Positions 18,436 to 32,394 of a stretch of DNA of 64,000 bases are shown in pieces. Within the stretch, counting starts at the first letter, position 1. Every line of letters starts with the position of its first letter. The position numbers and the translations under genes were made by a program. Source of the stretch: Lactifluus volemus (lineage: Eukaryota; Basidiomycota; Agaricomycetes; Russulales; Russulaceae); NCBI GenBank assembly GCA_022376515.1, contig WTXI01000144.1, forward strand, positions 31,255 to 95,254. Reading direction: 5' to 3'. The notes below the pieces were generated by a model. That model ran no database searches, had not been told where the DNA came from, and worked only from the letters and a program-made list of their open reading frames with translations.

Positions 18436-20879
18436 AATGACCTGTCCGTTCCCTTGTTCGTTGAGAAGATGGATAGTTACTATCGAGTGCAGTGTGACTG
18501 TAGTTCGAAATTTAACTTAGCAAGCCCATAGCAGTCAGGGATCGGAATCGGGACATACCTGCGAGAAAGGGAACTCTTCGACAGAGACGTTGATAGTTCA
18601 GCTGAGGGCCGCAGAGAGGCTGTATGGTCGAGGCCGCACGACGCATATTACTAACACATGATGCACGTGGACCACAACCCTGAGCCCATGAGAATACGGT
18701 CACCCATCTGGCAGCGATAGAGGACAACATCCACTCTGAGTATCATTATTAATAAGTATCATGTATAAAGTACAAGTATACTAACGATCGATACAAAGAT
18801 GTCCCCGAGAAGAGGAACATCGAAGGCAAAGTCCACCGCGATGAGCAGCGATAGGGATAATTCTAGAGAGCGCTTATTAGTTACGCCCAACAGCCGTCGT
18901 TATGGCATAGGTGGAAGGATAGGGCTGAACGTACGCTCCCGAATATTAACATGCATTTCTGTCCACAAGTCGACACTCAATCAAAGATTTTGAAGTACTT
19001 GCTTACCAGAATCGCGGGACAAAAAGGTCGTTCGCGTGCTCGCTGAGGGCGGAGTTAGCAAAGATTGAGCAGTACGTTCCAGGTGTAGCGTGAGCGTTCA
19101 GTTGATGGAGCCTGAGCTAGTAAGTGACGTCTGACGACGCGAGCAAGTTAATGTTGTTGAGATGTATGCCAGTAGTGGTCGCCTCAAGCGCTAGAATCTG
19201 AGAGGAGCGTTCAGTCATGGAGGTGGTGTGGAATACGAAAAAGGCAACACACTCACAATCGTCATTTTTGCAGACCCCACTGTGTGTGGCGTTCTACTCG
19301 ATCCGAGAACTACTAGACTTTGATTCTCGAGAGACAGTAAATATGCCACGAACCACCATCGCCACCAATGAAGATGCGCCATCAAAAAGAGGAGGTGCAT
19401 GAAAAACGAGGCCAACGATGGTGACAGCGGGAGAAAATGGAGAAAGAGAATATGAGATTTGAGCTGAAGGGAATCACGTTGACTCAAGGAGACGCTCGTC
19501 ACGAAGCAAAAATGCTGGCCATGGATACCCAGGTGGGGGCAGAGGTAATTGCGTTGTTAGGTCGAGGCGCGACAGTTTGGCAGCTGGCGGCCCAATTTAC
19601 CGCGCTCTGCACCAATCGTCCAACGAACCCCGCCGGTTCCGTAACCTTTACACAATGAGGGTCACTGTCCCCGCACCCAGACCCTCACGTGTGCCAGTTG
19701 TGATCTCGCCCCGTTACAATCTCCAAACTCCTGCCGCCCACGTCATCACATCGGGTCTGCTGTTCCAAATAGCCCGCCACCGCGATCTCACTTCCGCAAC
19801 TCCAGCCCCATCGACCAACATCATTTTTCGGCACCCGAGCAAGAGACAGAGCATAATTAAATTTCATCAAGAGTCACACCCACGGGACCCACCAGGTGCT
19901 CCCCGGAGCTTCGACGGGATACATAAAAGAAAGAGCAGCGAATGCTCAACTGACCGTTTCGGAAATACGAGTACGACGCCGGAGATGGCGACGGAAACGT
20001 CGCGTGCTTGCCATGTGCATAACAGCTCCTGCGCCAGACCTTGCAACCTCTCTGAGACTCCAAGCCGAGCAGTTAAAGCCATGGAGAAGCAGACATTCTG
20101 ATGAGCTCATCTCCGCTCGACCAACGCTTCCGGCTTCTTCTCTTGTGTAAACACGGCGTTTTGACGCTTCAACGACACTTACCAACAACTCCCATCGGGC
20201 TGCAATGGGAGATGCTCCGAGCACGTGGCCACCACATCAAGACATCGCTCAGCGGGCTCTCCCAGACAACGGATCAAGCGGGGCAATTCCATAGCTGCCG
20301 AAGGGGAAATCTGGCTTTGCACTCGCGCAGGACGGGCAGCTATATTGCATCAAATTTGGTGAGACAATGAGCGTTAGAGCTTAGAGTTGAAGTGTTTGTG
20401 GTAAAGCGAGCAACGTGGGCTTCAGTTTATTACTCCTCGACCACTTGCTACCTGCACGCTCCGTTCTTTCATACCTTGAATAGACTTTTGTGTCCCAGAA
20501 AAACGACTGCAGTGTATCGTAGAGGAGCTGCTAAATTTCTCATGAAATGAATACAGTAGTTCGTCGTGGCAATCATCAACCGAATATTACATGCCCAGTT
20601 GTGCCAGCAATGTGTGGCTGTTCATTCCGAACTCCCCTTGGCGTCAGTCCATAGTAATACGCAACAAAAACCCTGATCTATATTTCTTCTAGCCTGAGGC
20701 ACCAATGTGCGCGCCGCTTGTTTATCGTACATCAAAATACAAGAAGTAGCAGAAAGCTGATGTGGGAAAGTGGTAAACACTGGGAGGGGTGGGGAAGAGT
20801 TATAAAGACAGGTACTAGCAAAATGCGAAGCGGAGAGCATTGATGAGGATCCATCAAGATTAATCCAGACACCGGACAA
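18436..20879. repeat. F-box array spacer between copies 1 and 2
   Basis: No gene supported. At 18550-18690 lies a block shared by all complete units, with CTCTTTCTCGCAG followed by a GTATGT donor on the minus strand and an E-box (CACGTG, 18664-18669) upstream. This may be a 5' UTR exon and promoter of copy 1. The 19577-20101 plus-strand frame (174 codons) resembles nothing I know, and related DNA near 27600-27760 does not keep it open. Confidence 0.6.
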
Positions 20880-22375
20880 TCAGTCCATTTCTCTGAGATG
20901 GACAGTGACAGGGCGATTACAACGCTGGCGTGAGGAAATGAATGGCTCTATAGTCTGCTGCGTGGATTCAGAGGCACGTGGAAGGTAGAGATGGCGTAGC
21001 ATCGGCAACGCGTCCATGACCCTTTCCCCAATGAGCTCTTGCAGCGCAGATGCAATAATCCCACCCAGTCTGGGCGGTATTTGCATGTGCTGCAAGGCCG
21101 AAAATGCATGAAAGATCTCCACACATCGGGGGTTATCCACGTAGTCTTTCCAATCTGAAAACACTACATCGTTAAAGTAACCGGTATTGATGAGAATCCG
21201 TTCTACATTGGATAAGAAAGGCGAAATCTTGCTGCATATTAGACACGCGACCTGCCAATCCAACGCATGACACGATATCGCGATAGATAGAGCGATCCGA
21301 AATTCCTCCCCTCCCGGTGGATCACGATGACCAACGCGGATGTAGACGTTGCTTTCTTCAAAGTACAGCGTCGCATCCTTGAAGGACCCGGGGATATGTG
21401 TGCGACTGATAAACTGGAGGAAATGTGGAATGTCAAAATTGAGCTGATTGAAGAACCATGTGGATACGGAAATAATAGCAGGAGTGTCGATCCGAGCCAC
21501 AAGATCCTCAAAGTACTCGCTAGCGCCGTGGAACCACAAACGGGAGAGAGCGGGGAGGACAACACGTCTTAGCGAAGACGAAGGTCTATTTCCTGGATCA
21601 GGACGAGAATCTGGGGATTCGAATCCAATTTCGACGACTTTAAGCTTGGTCAACGCGGATAGGGCTGTGGCCATAGCTTCGGGTGAAACGTAACCAGTAT
21701 TGGGTATGCTCCTGAGTTGAACATTGACAAGGTTATGGCAAAATGGAAGACGTTTTGGTAGTGCCGGAAATGGAATACCCTCCAAGTACAGACACTCTAG
21801 ACGCGGGGCAGATCCACCCAGAAAGGTATCGGGAAGCACCGGTACCGCCGATTTCCAATTTAGAAGGCGAAGACGTGTCAAAACTGGATATGGCTTCTTC
21901 ATCACTTTGTTGAGTCGCTTCAATAGAGTATTTGTTGTATTGAGATCGATTTCGGATACGCGATCGTGATGCCCGAGTGCGGCAATAATGTTAGCTCCTC
22001 TCAAAGGGAGTCTCAATCTCGATTCCTTGATGAGAATAGGAATGCCGTGTGGCCAGACATCTAGCGTCTTCTTCACGGGTGTGTTCGCATCGCATACAAG
22101 ATGCAAATCAAGACGAAGCGGTGATTCAAACACAACGTATCTCCACCTTCCGCATACGTGCGTTAGTGCATGCCACCATCGAGGGGAGTCATACCAAGGC
22201 ATTTGACAGAAGTCGAAGATGTCGAGGAGGACATTGTCAGGGAGGGATCCGATTGTCACGCGTGGGAAAGAATTCGGGTCTACTCAATCCAAGTGAGTGA
22301 TTGCTCCAGCGGCAGCCCTTGGTCTTGAGACGTACCTGGGTCTCTTTGATCAAAAATCGACTTCGGAAGATGCAT
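20880..22375 (-). CDS. F-box protein, array copy 2
   Basis: Proposed exons are 22375-22336 (MHLPKSIFDQRDP) and 22279-20880 with a 56-nt GTACGT...TAG intron; 479 residues. The F-box-like domain near residues 20-62 has TIGSLPDNVLLDIFDFCQ and WWHALTHVCGRWRYVVFES. The body is co-linear with copy 1 (DVWPHGIPILI, EYFEDLVARIDTPAI, ALQHMQIPPRLG) and ends RPVTVHLREMD. A few short indels in the variable C-terminal third distinguish it from the other copies. The shared role would be SCF substrate recognition; target unknown. Confidence 0.85.
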
Positions 22376-24682
22376 AGGGGGCGATGCTAGTAACTCCTAT
22401 TCGCTGAGAAGATGGGCTGTCGAGTGTGACTGCTATTCAGTGAGGGATCTTGATTCTGGACGTACCTGCGAGAAAGAGATCTCTTTGACAGAGGCGTTGA
22501 CAGTTCACCTTAGAAACGTGGAGGGTGAGAGGCGTGTGGTCGCACGGTGTAGGTCACATGATGCGCGTTTACCGCAAGCGCTCAAAAAAGACCGTTATCC
22601 GATTTCTGGCAGCGACGGAGGCTAACATCCACTCTGAGTATTATTAAGTATCATGTATAGAGTACAAGTAATATTGAAGGCAGAGTCCACTGCGATGAGC
22701 AGCGATAGGGATACCTCTCCCGAATATTAACATGTAATACCGGCCACAAGTCGACACACAATCACATTTTGAAGTACTCGCTGTCTTGGACTCGCGAGGA
22801 ATAATGGTCGTTCGCGTGCTCGAGGCAATACATCCCAAGTGCAGCCTGAGTGTTCAATTCTTGTTGATGTTGTCGAGATGCATGACGGTAATGATCACGT
22901 AAGTGTTGGAATGGTTGTTACGAACTTGTCGTTCAGGTCAGGCGGGCTCATAGTCTACCGTAGTACACCGCAGACAGGAAATCTGAGAGAAGCGGTCGCA
23001 GGGGTAGCGTGGAGTACGGACTACGGAGAAGGCAACTCACTCACAAACGCCTTAGCTCATTTCCAGGAAGATGTCACTGTTCGTGTGGTATTCTGCTCGT
23101 TCCGCGCACCATTAGACTTCCTTGAGGGATGGTAGATATGCTAGGCTTTGCTAGCCACTGGCATCAAAGAGGTTCCACAAAAGAGGAGGGTCACGGTCTC
23201 AAGGAGAGAAACGAAAGGAGCACAAGGACAGAACGAATTACGACTCACTATTATAGTCCATATGAGAATGCAACGGACAATGACGTGGGTGTGGGTGTGT
23301 TGCAGATAGGATAAAAGAGGAAAAGGAAGAAAGATAATCTGACCTGATAAATTGAAGGGGAACACGCTGACTCGAGGACTCGAGCTCGGAGATGTTCGTC
23401 ACGAAGCGGAAATGCTGGCATGGACACCCGAGTGGATTATGGCGTAGACATAAAATGGGAAATTGATAGTATTAGGGAAGTAAGGGGCGAGAAGTGTGAC
23501 AACGAAGTGGTGAGGAAGGTCGTGTTGAGTGGGAATTGTTCCCACACCTCGGACAAGCGAGGAACGCGAGTACGAGCTACGATACTCAATTCCAGTATTT
23601 TGGTTCTAACCTCTAGGGGATCCTTCCGCGCGCGCGTCCAAATGAGTTAATCAATTCCGGCTGCCAGTGAGCAGTATCCCACCATGACCATGGTCGAGCA
23701 GACTCGAGCTATTCCACGCCATGCCAAGTTGTGGTCGCACGGAATACGACTGGACGGAAGTTGACTCTGACTCTGAGATCGTACAGTAGAAGAAGAGCGA
23801 CTATTCATTAATATTCATTTCTTGGACCGGCCGACATTGTGATGGAAGCCATGGAATGCATTATGTTACTGGACCCCGATGAGCTCCGACCAACGCTTTC
23901 GGCTTCTTCTCTAGTGTGAGCATGGCGTTTCGACGCCTGAACGGCACCTACCGACAATTCTGGGCTGCAATGGGAGATGCTCCGAACGCCTGGCCACCAC
24001 ATCAATCCATGGAAATGCATGCTCTGCGGCCGCGCGCTCTCCCGGACAACGGATCAAGCGGGGCAATCCCATAGCTGCCTAAGGGGAAATCTGGCTTTGC
24101 ACTCGTGCAAGACAGGCACCCATATTGCATCAAATTTGGTGACATAATGAGCGTTACTAGTAGAGCTTAGAGTTGAAGTGTTTGTGGTAAGGCGAGCAAC
24201 ATGGGCTTCAGTTCGTTACTCCCCCTCGACCACCTGCTACATCCGTGTTCCGTGTTTTCGTATCTTGAAATGACTTTTGTGGCCCGGAAAAGTGGCTGCG
24301 TGGTTCGGCGGAGCCGCTAGATTTCTCATGAAATGACTAGTAGTTCGTCGTGGCGATTATCAACGGAATATTACATGCCCAGTTGAGCCACTGGCAGCAA
24401 TGGGCGGCTGTTTATTAACGTTTATTCCCGACTCGCCCTGGCGCCAGTCCATGCTATAATACGAAATAAAAACCTTGGTCTATATCTCTCCTTCGCCTGA
24501 GGCACCAAAGTGCGTGCCGCCTGTTTATCTTACATCAAAATACAAGAAGTAGCAGAGAACTGATGTGGGAAAGTGATAAATACTAGGAGGGGTGGGGAAC
24601 AGTTATAAAGACAGGTACTAGCAAAATGCGAAGTGGAGAGCATTGATGAAGACCCATCAAGATTAATCCAGACACCGGACAA
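22376..24682. repeat. F-box array spacer between copies 2 and 3
   Basis: No gene supported. The upstream block with the splice-donor sequence is present at about 22459-22500, but the E-box is lost (GCGCGT). From about 22830 to the next gene this spacer is a close copy of 34540-36310, forming part of a segmental duplication with unit 6. It contains a chance 13-nt match to the core of a phage T7 promoter at 23239-23251. Confidence 0.6.
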
Positions 24683-26214
24683 TCAGTCCATTTCTGTGAA
24701 ATGGACAGTGACAGGGTGATTGGAACGCTGGCGCGAGGAAATGAATGGCTGTATTGCTTGCTGCGTGGATGCAGAGGGGGGCGGAAGGTAGAGATGGCGT
24801 AGTATCGGCAACGCATCCATGACCCTTTCCCCAGTGAGCTCTTGCAGAGCAGATGCAATAATCTCACCCAGTCTGGGTGGTATACGCATGTGCTGCAAAG
24901 CCGAAAATGCATGGAAGATCTCCAGCCATTGGGGGTTATCCACGTAGTCTTTCCAATCTGAAAACACTACATCAGTTGTCCTCTTGTAGTCAAGGGAATC
25001 GGTAGCGATGAGAAGCCGTTCTACATTGGATAAGAACGGCAAAATCTTGCCGCATATTTGAGCTACACACGCAACTTGCCAATCCAACGCATGGCACGAT
25101 ATCCTGATATCTAGAGCGGACCGAAATTCCTTCCCTCCCGGTAGATCACGATGACCGAAGTGGATGAAGACGGCCCAGTCATAATAAAAGTACAGCTTCG
25201 CTTCCTCGAAGGACCCGGGGATTTGTGTGCGACTGATAAACTGGAGGAAATTTGGCATGTCAAAATCGAGCTGATTGAAGAACCGTGTGTCGACGGAAAG
25301 AATAGCAGGAGTGTCGATCCGAGCCACAAGATCCTCAAAATACTCGCTAGCGCCAAAGAACCACAAACTGGTGAGAGAAGGAAGGACAATACGTGTCAAT
25401 AAAGAGGGAGGTCTATTTGTTGGATCTGGACGAGAAGCCGGGGATTCGAATCCAATGGAAACTTCTTTAAGCTTGGTCAACACGGATAAGGCTGTGACCA
25501 TAGCTTCGGGTGAATGGTAACCGGTATTGGGTATCTCTGCGAGTACAACTGATACAAGATCGTGGCAAGATGGAAGCAATTTTGGTAGTGCCGGAAATGA
25601 AACACCAACCAAGCTGAGAGATTCTAGACGCGGGGCAGATCCACCCAAAAATGTATCGCGAAGCACTGGTACCGACTTCGAATTTGAAATATGAATGCGA
25701 AGACGTGTCAAAACTGGATATGGCTTCTTCATCACTCTGTAGAGTCGCTTCAATACAGTACTTATCGTATAGAGAATGATTTCGGACACGCGATCGTGAT
25801 GCTCGAGTGCGGCAATAATGTTAGCTCCACTCAGAGGGAGTCGCGATCGCGATTCCTCAATGATGATAGGAATGCTGCGTGGCCAGACATCTAGCGTCTT
25901 CTTCACGGGTGTGTTCGCATTGCATTGAAGTCGCAGATGAAGACGAAGCGGTGATTGAAATACAATGTATCTCCACCTTCCGCATACGTGAACCAGCACG
26001 TGCCACCACAGATAGGAGGGGGGGATGATGCAAGACGTTCGATAAATGTCGAAGATGTCGAGGAGGACATTTTCAGGGAGGGATCTGATTGTCACGCGTG
26101 GGAAAGAAATGAGGCCTACTCGATCCAGGTGAGTGATTGCTTCAGCGGCGGCTTATGGTCATGAGACGTACCCGGTCGTTTTTTATTAGTACTACGCGCA
26201 TTCCGATGACGCAT
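24683..26214 (-). CDS. F-box protein, array copy 3
   Basis: Proposed exons are 26214-26172 (MRHRNARSTNKKRP) and 26115-24683 with a 56-nt intron; 491 residues. The F-box-like domain reads TIRSLPENVLLDIFDIYRT, then a short insertion SCIIPPSYL before WWHVLVHVCGRWRYIVFQS, so it is the most altered F-box of the set. The body keeps the family landmarks and ends HPVTVHFTEMD. It is nearly identical to truncated copy 6 where they overlap (both have FYYDWAVFIHF and DSLDYKRTTDVVFSDWK), implying a recent duplication. Confidence 0.85.
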
Positions 26215-28334
26215 TATGACCTGTCCGTTCCCTAGTAACTCTCGTTCGTTGAGAAGATGGATATGTAATGGGCTATCGAGTGTGACCGCTAGTAGTAGTT
26301 CGAAATTCGACTTCGCAAGGACAGAGTTAGCTTAGACTGCTATTGCAGCGAGGGGTCAGGCTCTGGGCGTACCTGCGAGAAAGAGAACTCTTCGACAGAG
26401 ACGTTGATAGTTCAGCTGAGGGCCGCAGAGAGGCTGTGTTGTTGAGGTCCCACGATGCAGGTCACATGATGCACGTGTACCGCAAGCGCTCATAAAAATC
26501 CCGTTATGGCAGCGATAGAGGGCAACATCCATTCTGAGTATCATTAAGCATCACGTATAAAGTACAAGTGTACTAACGAACGGTACAAAGGTGTCCCAGA
26601 GAAGAGGAACATCGAAGGCAAAGTCCACCGCAATGAGCAGCGATAGCGATAGTTCTCGAGAGCGCTTGTTATTCACACCCAACAGCCATCGTTCCACGTA
26701 AGTGGAGGGACAGGGCTGTACGTACTCTCCTGAATGTTAACAATTTCTGTCCACAAGCCGACACATATCTTGAAGTATCTGCTGACTTAGAATTGCAGGA
26801 AATAAAGGTCGTTCGCGTGTTCGAGGGCGGGACACCGGACACAGCAACGGTTGAGCAGTACATTCCGAGTGCAACCTCCAACAGAGGAGCCTGTAATATA
26901 GAGGGCGACGCCTGACAACGCCAACAAGTAAGTGTATGCCAGTGGTGGTCGCATTATGCCTCAAGCGCTGGGATCTGAGAGGGGCATTCAGTTGTAAAGG
27001 TGGTGTGGATTACAGCACACTCACGATCATTGTTTCGCAGAGACGCCACTGTTTGGGCATTCTACTCGCTCTGGACTTTTGATTCTCGAGGGGCAGTGAA
27101 TATGCCCCAAACTACCATTGCCACCATGAGTTGCCATCAAAGGAGGGAAAGACATGAAAGAGCGAGGCCAACGATAGTGGGGATTGCGAGTGACTATCAC
27201 ATTCACATGCGACAGGGGAAAATGAGAAAATGGAAGGAAAAGATATGAGATCCTACCTGACGGGAATCACGTCGACTCAAGAGATTCTGGTGACAAAGCA
27301 GAAATGCTGGATACCCAGGTGGCAACGTAGACAAAATTTGTGCCATGTGGAGAGGTAACTGCGTTGTAAGGAACCAAGGGCAAGGATGCGTGAAGATGAA
27401 ATAGAGACTGCCAGTGAGGGCTGTGAAGTAGAAGCGTGACCGAATTGGAACGCTGGCCGGGACGCGGGACGACCGGCCCAATTTACCGCGCTCCGTCTGG
27501 CCAACCGCCCAAGTTCCTGAAGTTTCCCACTGCGATGCTTCTGACTCGTTACTGAACACGTGTTTACAGGGAAATGCAATGCACGCTACCGTCCCCGCAC
27601 GCCACGGATTCCAGAGTGATCCCGCCCTTTTAAAAAGCCCCGCCCACGTCATCACATCGTGCCTGCTGTTCCAAGTGGCCCACGACCGCCATCTCACTCC
27701 TGCAACTCCCACCGTATCGACCAGACATCATTTTTCGGCACGCGAGCAGGAGGAGAAGTGGTGCCGTTAAGGAGGGTTCCCCTTTCCACCGGAGCCTGCG
27801 GCAAACCTGCAGTACTTGAGCAAATGAGTCGAGGGACAACCGCCGCTGGTTATTTACCCCGCGCCTCTGGCAGGCCAAGAGCCTCTTGTGACCTCCTTTA
27901 ATCCTTATCTCGATCATGAACTCTTCAGGACGTGATCGCATTGTCGACATAGTGACGTTGGGAGAAGTTTACGACAAGGACGTGAACACTGTACGGTTTA
28001 CATTCCTCAGGCTAGAGATTGGTGGCGAGAGGTCGAATTGGAATAGCTAATAACTCGGCCCGGGAGTCCGTAGACCATATACCATACTTCCGCGTTCCGT
28101 CTTTTTTGAGTCTTAGATACAGAATTTGACAGTCCATAACACGCAAAGCGACAACCTCGATCTATATTTCTCATCGCCTGAGGCGGGCCACCTGATTATC
28201 GTATGTCAGAATACAAGAAGCAGCAGAGAGCTGGGAGGGGTGGGGAACGGTTATGATGGCAGGAACTAGCAAAAGAGGAATGGAGAGGGTTGATGAGGAT
28301 ACACCAACATTAATCCAGACACCTGACAATCAGT
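26215..28334. repeat. F-box array spacer between copies 3 and 4
   Basis: No gene supported. The conserved upstream block lies at 26369-26480 with E-box CACGTG at 26472-26477. The 27600-27760 segment matches 19690-19850. The 169-codon minus frame at 27203-27712 is not preserved in related spacers and is treated as chance. Confidence 0.6.
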
Positions 28335-29811
28335 TTATTTCCGGGAGAGATGGACAGTGACAGGGCGATCGGAACGCTGGCGCGAGGAAATGAATGGTTC
28401 TATTGCGGATGCAAAGGGGAATGGAAAGTAGAGATGGCGCAGCATAGGCAACGCGTCCATGACCCTTTCCCCAGTGAGCTCTTGCAGCGCAGATGCAATA
28501 ATCCCACCCAGTCTGGGCGGTATACGCATGTACTGCAAAGCCGAAAACGCATGGAAGATATCCAGCCATTGAGGGTTGTCTATGTAGTCTTTCCAATCTG
28601 AAAGCAGTATATTGTTAAAGCCATTGGCATTGATGAGGAGTCGTTCTACATTGGATAAGCAAGGCGAAATCTTGCCGCATATTAGAGCTACATATGCAAC
28701 TTGCCAATCCAACGCATGGCACGATATCCCGATACATAGAGCGCTCCGAAATTCCTTCCCTCCCGGTGGATCACGATGACCAAAGTTGATGAAAACGCTT
28801 TTATTATAAAAGGACAGATTCGCTTCCTCAAAGCCGGGGATCTGTGCGCGACCGATAAACTGGACGAAATGTGGAATGTCAAAATCGAGCCGATTGAAGA
28901 ACCTTGTGTGGACGGAAATAATAGCAGGAGTGTCGACCCGAGCCACAAGGTCCTCAAAGTACTCGCTAGCGCCTTCAAACTTGAAACGGGTGAGAGCGGG
29001 GAGGACAACGCGTGTGAATGGAGATGATGGTCTATTTTCTGGATCAGGACGAGAAGCTGGGGATTTGAAACCAATGGAAACTTCTTTAAGCTTGGTCAAC
29101 GGGGATAGGGCTGTGGCCATAGCTTCGGGAGAAATGTAACCGGTATTGGGAATATTCGCGAGGTAAATAAAGCCAAGATCGTGGCAAAATGGAAGAAATT
29201 TTGGTAGTGCCGGAAATGGAATACTAGTCAATTTGAGATACTCGAGACGCGGGGCAGATCCACCCAAGAAGGTATCGCGAAGAACCGGTGCCGACTTCCC
29301 AATATGAAGGCAAAGATGTGTCAAAACTGGATATGGCTTCTTGGTCACTTTGTGGAGTTGCTTCGATAGTGTACTTGTTATAGTGAGATAGATTTTGGAC
29401 ACGCGATCGTGATGCTCCAGTGCGGAAATAATATTAGCTCCACTCAGAGGGAGTCTCGATCTCGATTCCTTTATGATGATAGGAAAGGCGTGTGGCCAGA
29501 CATCTAGCGTCTCCTTCACGGGTGTGTTCGCATCGCATACAAGTCGCAGATGAAGACGAAGTGGCGATTCCAACAGGATGTATCTCCACCTTCGGCATAC
29601 ATGCACCAGTGCAATCCACCATCGAGGGGAGCGGTACGGAGTTATTTGACAGAAGTCGAAGATTTCCAGGAGGACATTGTCAGGGAGGGATCCGATTATC
29701 ACGCGTGGGAATGAAATCGGATCTGAGTGATTGCTTCAGCGGCGGCCTATGGTCATGAGACTGAGACGTACCCGGTTGTCTTTGATCAATACGTGCTTTC
29801 CGGTGACGCAT
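28335..29811 (-). CDS. F-box protein, array copy 4
   Basis: Proposed exons are 29811-29772 (MRHRKARIDQRQP) and 29722-28335; 475 residues. A deletion at the 3' end of the intron shortens it to 49 nt, so the acceptor (CTCAG) abuts the CACTCA branch-like sequence; splicing may be impaired. The F-box-like domain has IIGSLPDNVLLEIFDFCQ and WWIALVHVCRRWRYILLES. The body follows the family (EYFEDLVARVDTPAI, ALQYMRIPPRLG), but the tail is shorter and ends RPVTVHLSRK instead of the usual TEMD. Confidence 0.8.
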
Positions 29812-32394
29812 AATTCCCTCGAAACTTTCGTTGAGAAGATGGATAGTTAATGGGCTGTCGAATGTGACTGCCGATGATTCGAAATTCAACCTTAGTTAGC
29901 TTAGACTGCTATTGCAGTGGATTCTGGACGTACCTGCAAGAAAGAGAACTCTTCGACAGAGGCGTTGATAGTTCAGCTGAGAGGCTGTGTTGTTGAGGTT
30001 GCACGATGCAGGTCACATGATGCACGTGTACTGCGAGCGCTCATAAAAATCAAAATACTGTTATCCGATTTCTGGCAGCGATAGAGGCCAACATCCACTC
30101 TGAGTATCATGTCTAATTTACAGGTGTAACGAACAATTCAAAGTTGTCCCCTAGAGGGGAATATTGAAGGCAGAGTCCACCGTGATGCGCAGCAATAGGG
30201 AAAACTCTTCCGAATATTTATGTGTAATTCTGTCCACAAGTTGACACACAATGAGATATTTTGAAGTACTCGCTGACTTGGACTCGCGGGGAATAATGGT
30301 CTTTCATGTGCTCGAAGCGGTACATCCCCAGTGTAGCCTGAGCGTTCAATTCTTGTGATGTTGTCGAGACGTATGATGGTTGTAATCACCCAAGTGCTGG
30401 AAGGATCGACACGAATTTGTCATTCAGGTAAGGCCGGCGCATAGTCTACCACAATCTGAGAGAAGCGGTCGCAAAGATAGTGTGGAGTACGGAGAACGCG
30501 ACTCACTCACAACGTCTTGGCTCGGTTTCAGGAAGGTGCCACTGCTTGTGTGACATTCTGCTCGTTCGGGGCATCATTAGACTTTGTTCCTCGAGGCAGG
30601 TAGATATTCTACACGCTGGCATCAAAGAGGTTCCACCAAGGGGGAGAAGGAGGGTTTCCGTCTCAGGAGGGAGAAATACGCACACAGTGACACGGTCAGA
30701 GCAGATTACGACTCACTCAAGACTGAGGAGAAGATCTGACCTGACCTGATAGCTTGAAGGGGATCACGCTGACTCGAGGACTGGGAGATGTTCGTCACGA
30801 AGCGGAAATGCTGGCATGGAAATACGACTCGATTACGACGTAGACATTAAATGGGAAATTTTCTAGAGGTGATAGTATTAGGGAAGTAAGGGCGAGAGGG
30901 TGAGATGAAGTGGTCAGGAAGCTCGTTGAGTAGGAATTGTTCCCATGCACTCGGACAAGCGAGGAACAATGAGCACATTTCTAACTTAGCACGAACAGCT
31001 ACGATACTCAATTCCAGTGTTTTGGCTCTAACCTTTGGGGATCCTTCCGCGCACGCGCCCAAGTAAGTTAATCAATTCCGGCCGAGCAGTATCCCACTAT
31101 GGTCGAGCAGACTCGCACTTATCCCACGCCAGATCAAGCTTTTGTTGCATGGAATAGAACTGGTTGGGAGTTGACACTAACTATGGGATCGTGCAGTTTT
31201 GTTGTATGTCACCTGGTAATATTCTCATGGACTGGATTGAAAAAAGGCGTAGCCCCACCATCTGAGGGAACATCGGGGTCCCATACACTTGAGATTACCG
31301 AGCGTGTAAATGTTCTCAGGAGGGGCAAACTCTTCGTCTGGTCCTGAAAAGATCTGACAGACCTTGTACGTGTTAGTCACACCTTTGTCGCCGATGTCTC
31401 TGCAATACTAGACATTCAAGTTGCTCTTCTGCTACGTGCCAGCAATTACACTATGAACGACGCGCGGGTTTATTTCAATCTAGGCATGAACAACGCTGAC
31501 CCAGGAATCCAGGATACCACTACACCTACTAGGTTCCAGTAAACGTCGGTCCAACCCGAGGGCTGGCAGGTAAAGCTATGGAGACGTGGAGTGATTATTC
31601 GTTTCGTGGACCGGTCAACGTTGTTATGTAAGTTATTGAATGCGTTATGTTACTGACCCTGATGAGCTCGACCAACGCTTTCGACTTGTTCTCTAGCGTA
31701 AACATGGCGCTTCGGCACCTACCAAACAATCCTCATCGATTCCGGGCTGCAATGTGAGATTATGGGATGCTCCGGACGCTTGGCCACCGCGTTAATACAT
31801 CGCGATACAGGCTCTTCGCGCTCTCCCGGACCACGTATCAAGCGGGGCGATCCAGCAGCCACCGAAAGTGAAATCTGGTCTTGCACTCGTTGAGGATGGG
31901 CAGTCATGTTGCATCAAATTTGTGAGATAATGAGCATCAGAGCTTAGCGATGGAGTTTTGTGGTAAGGCGAGCAATATGGGCCTCAGTTCGTTACTTTCT
32001 CCTCCTCCTCGACCACCTGCTACCTCTACGTTCCGTCTTTTTCGTTTCTTGAATAGACTTTTGTGTCCCAGCGAAAGCTTTGTAGAGGAACAGCTAAATT
32101 TCTCATGAAATGACTTCAGTAGTTCGCTGTGGTGATCAGCCAAATATTACATGGCCATGTGTGCTGGCAGTGGCCGCCTTCCGCCCGACTCACCCGGGTG
32201 TCACTCCATAACACGCAATGACATCCTTGATCTGTATTTCTCCTGGCCTCAGGCACCAAAGTGTGGGCCACCTGATTATCGTACATCAAAATACAAGAGA
32301 GCTACTGTGGGGAGGTGGCTATAAAGACAGGTACTAGCAAAAAGCGAAGTGGAGAGGATGAGGACCCATCGAGATCAGTCCAGACACCGGACGA
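29812..32394. repeat. F-box array spacer between copies 4 and 5
   Basis: No gene supported. It holds the upstream block (29929-30030, E-box at 30023-30028), the 30850-31080 block found beside the LINE insertion site, and at 31550-31920 another copy of the block seen at 16140-16520. The short minus frames there lack an ATG. Confidence 0.6.

Noticed and set aside
19577..20101. 174-codon plus-strand frame in an F-box spacer
   Set aside because: Composition unlike the real genes and not conserved at 27600-27760, which is homologous DNA.
23239..23251. 13-nt match to the core of a phage T7 promoter (also 34877-34889)
   Set aside because: It lies in the duplicated F-box spacer, lacks the full promoter, and no phage or vector sequence is nearby; a chance match copied by duplication.
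27203..27712. 169-codon minus-strand frame in an F-box spacer
   Set aside because: Not kept open in related spacer DNA and no recognisable domain.
30847..31062. Short minus-strand frame with similar translations at 15730-15942 and 35066-35278
   Set aside because: The similarity follows from DNA duplication, the fourth copy near 23640 is broken, and there is no consistent ATG.
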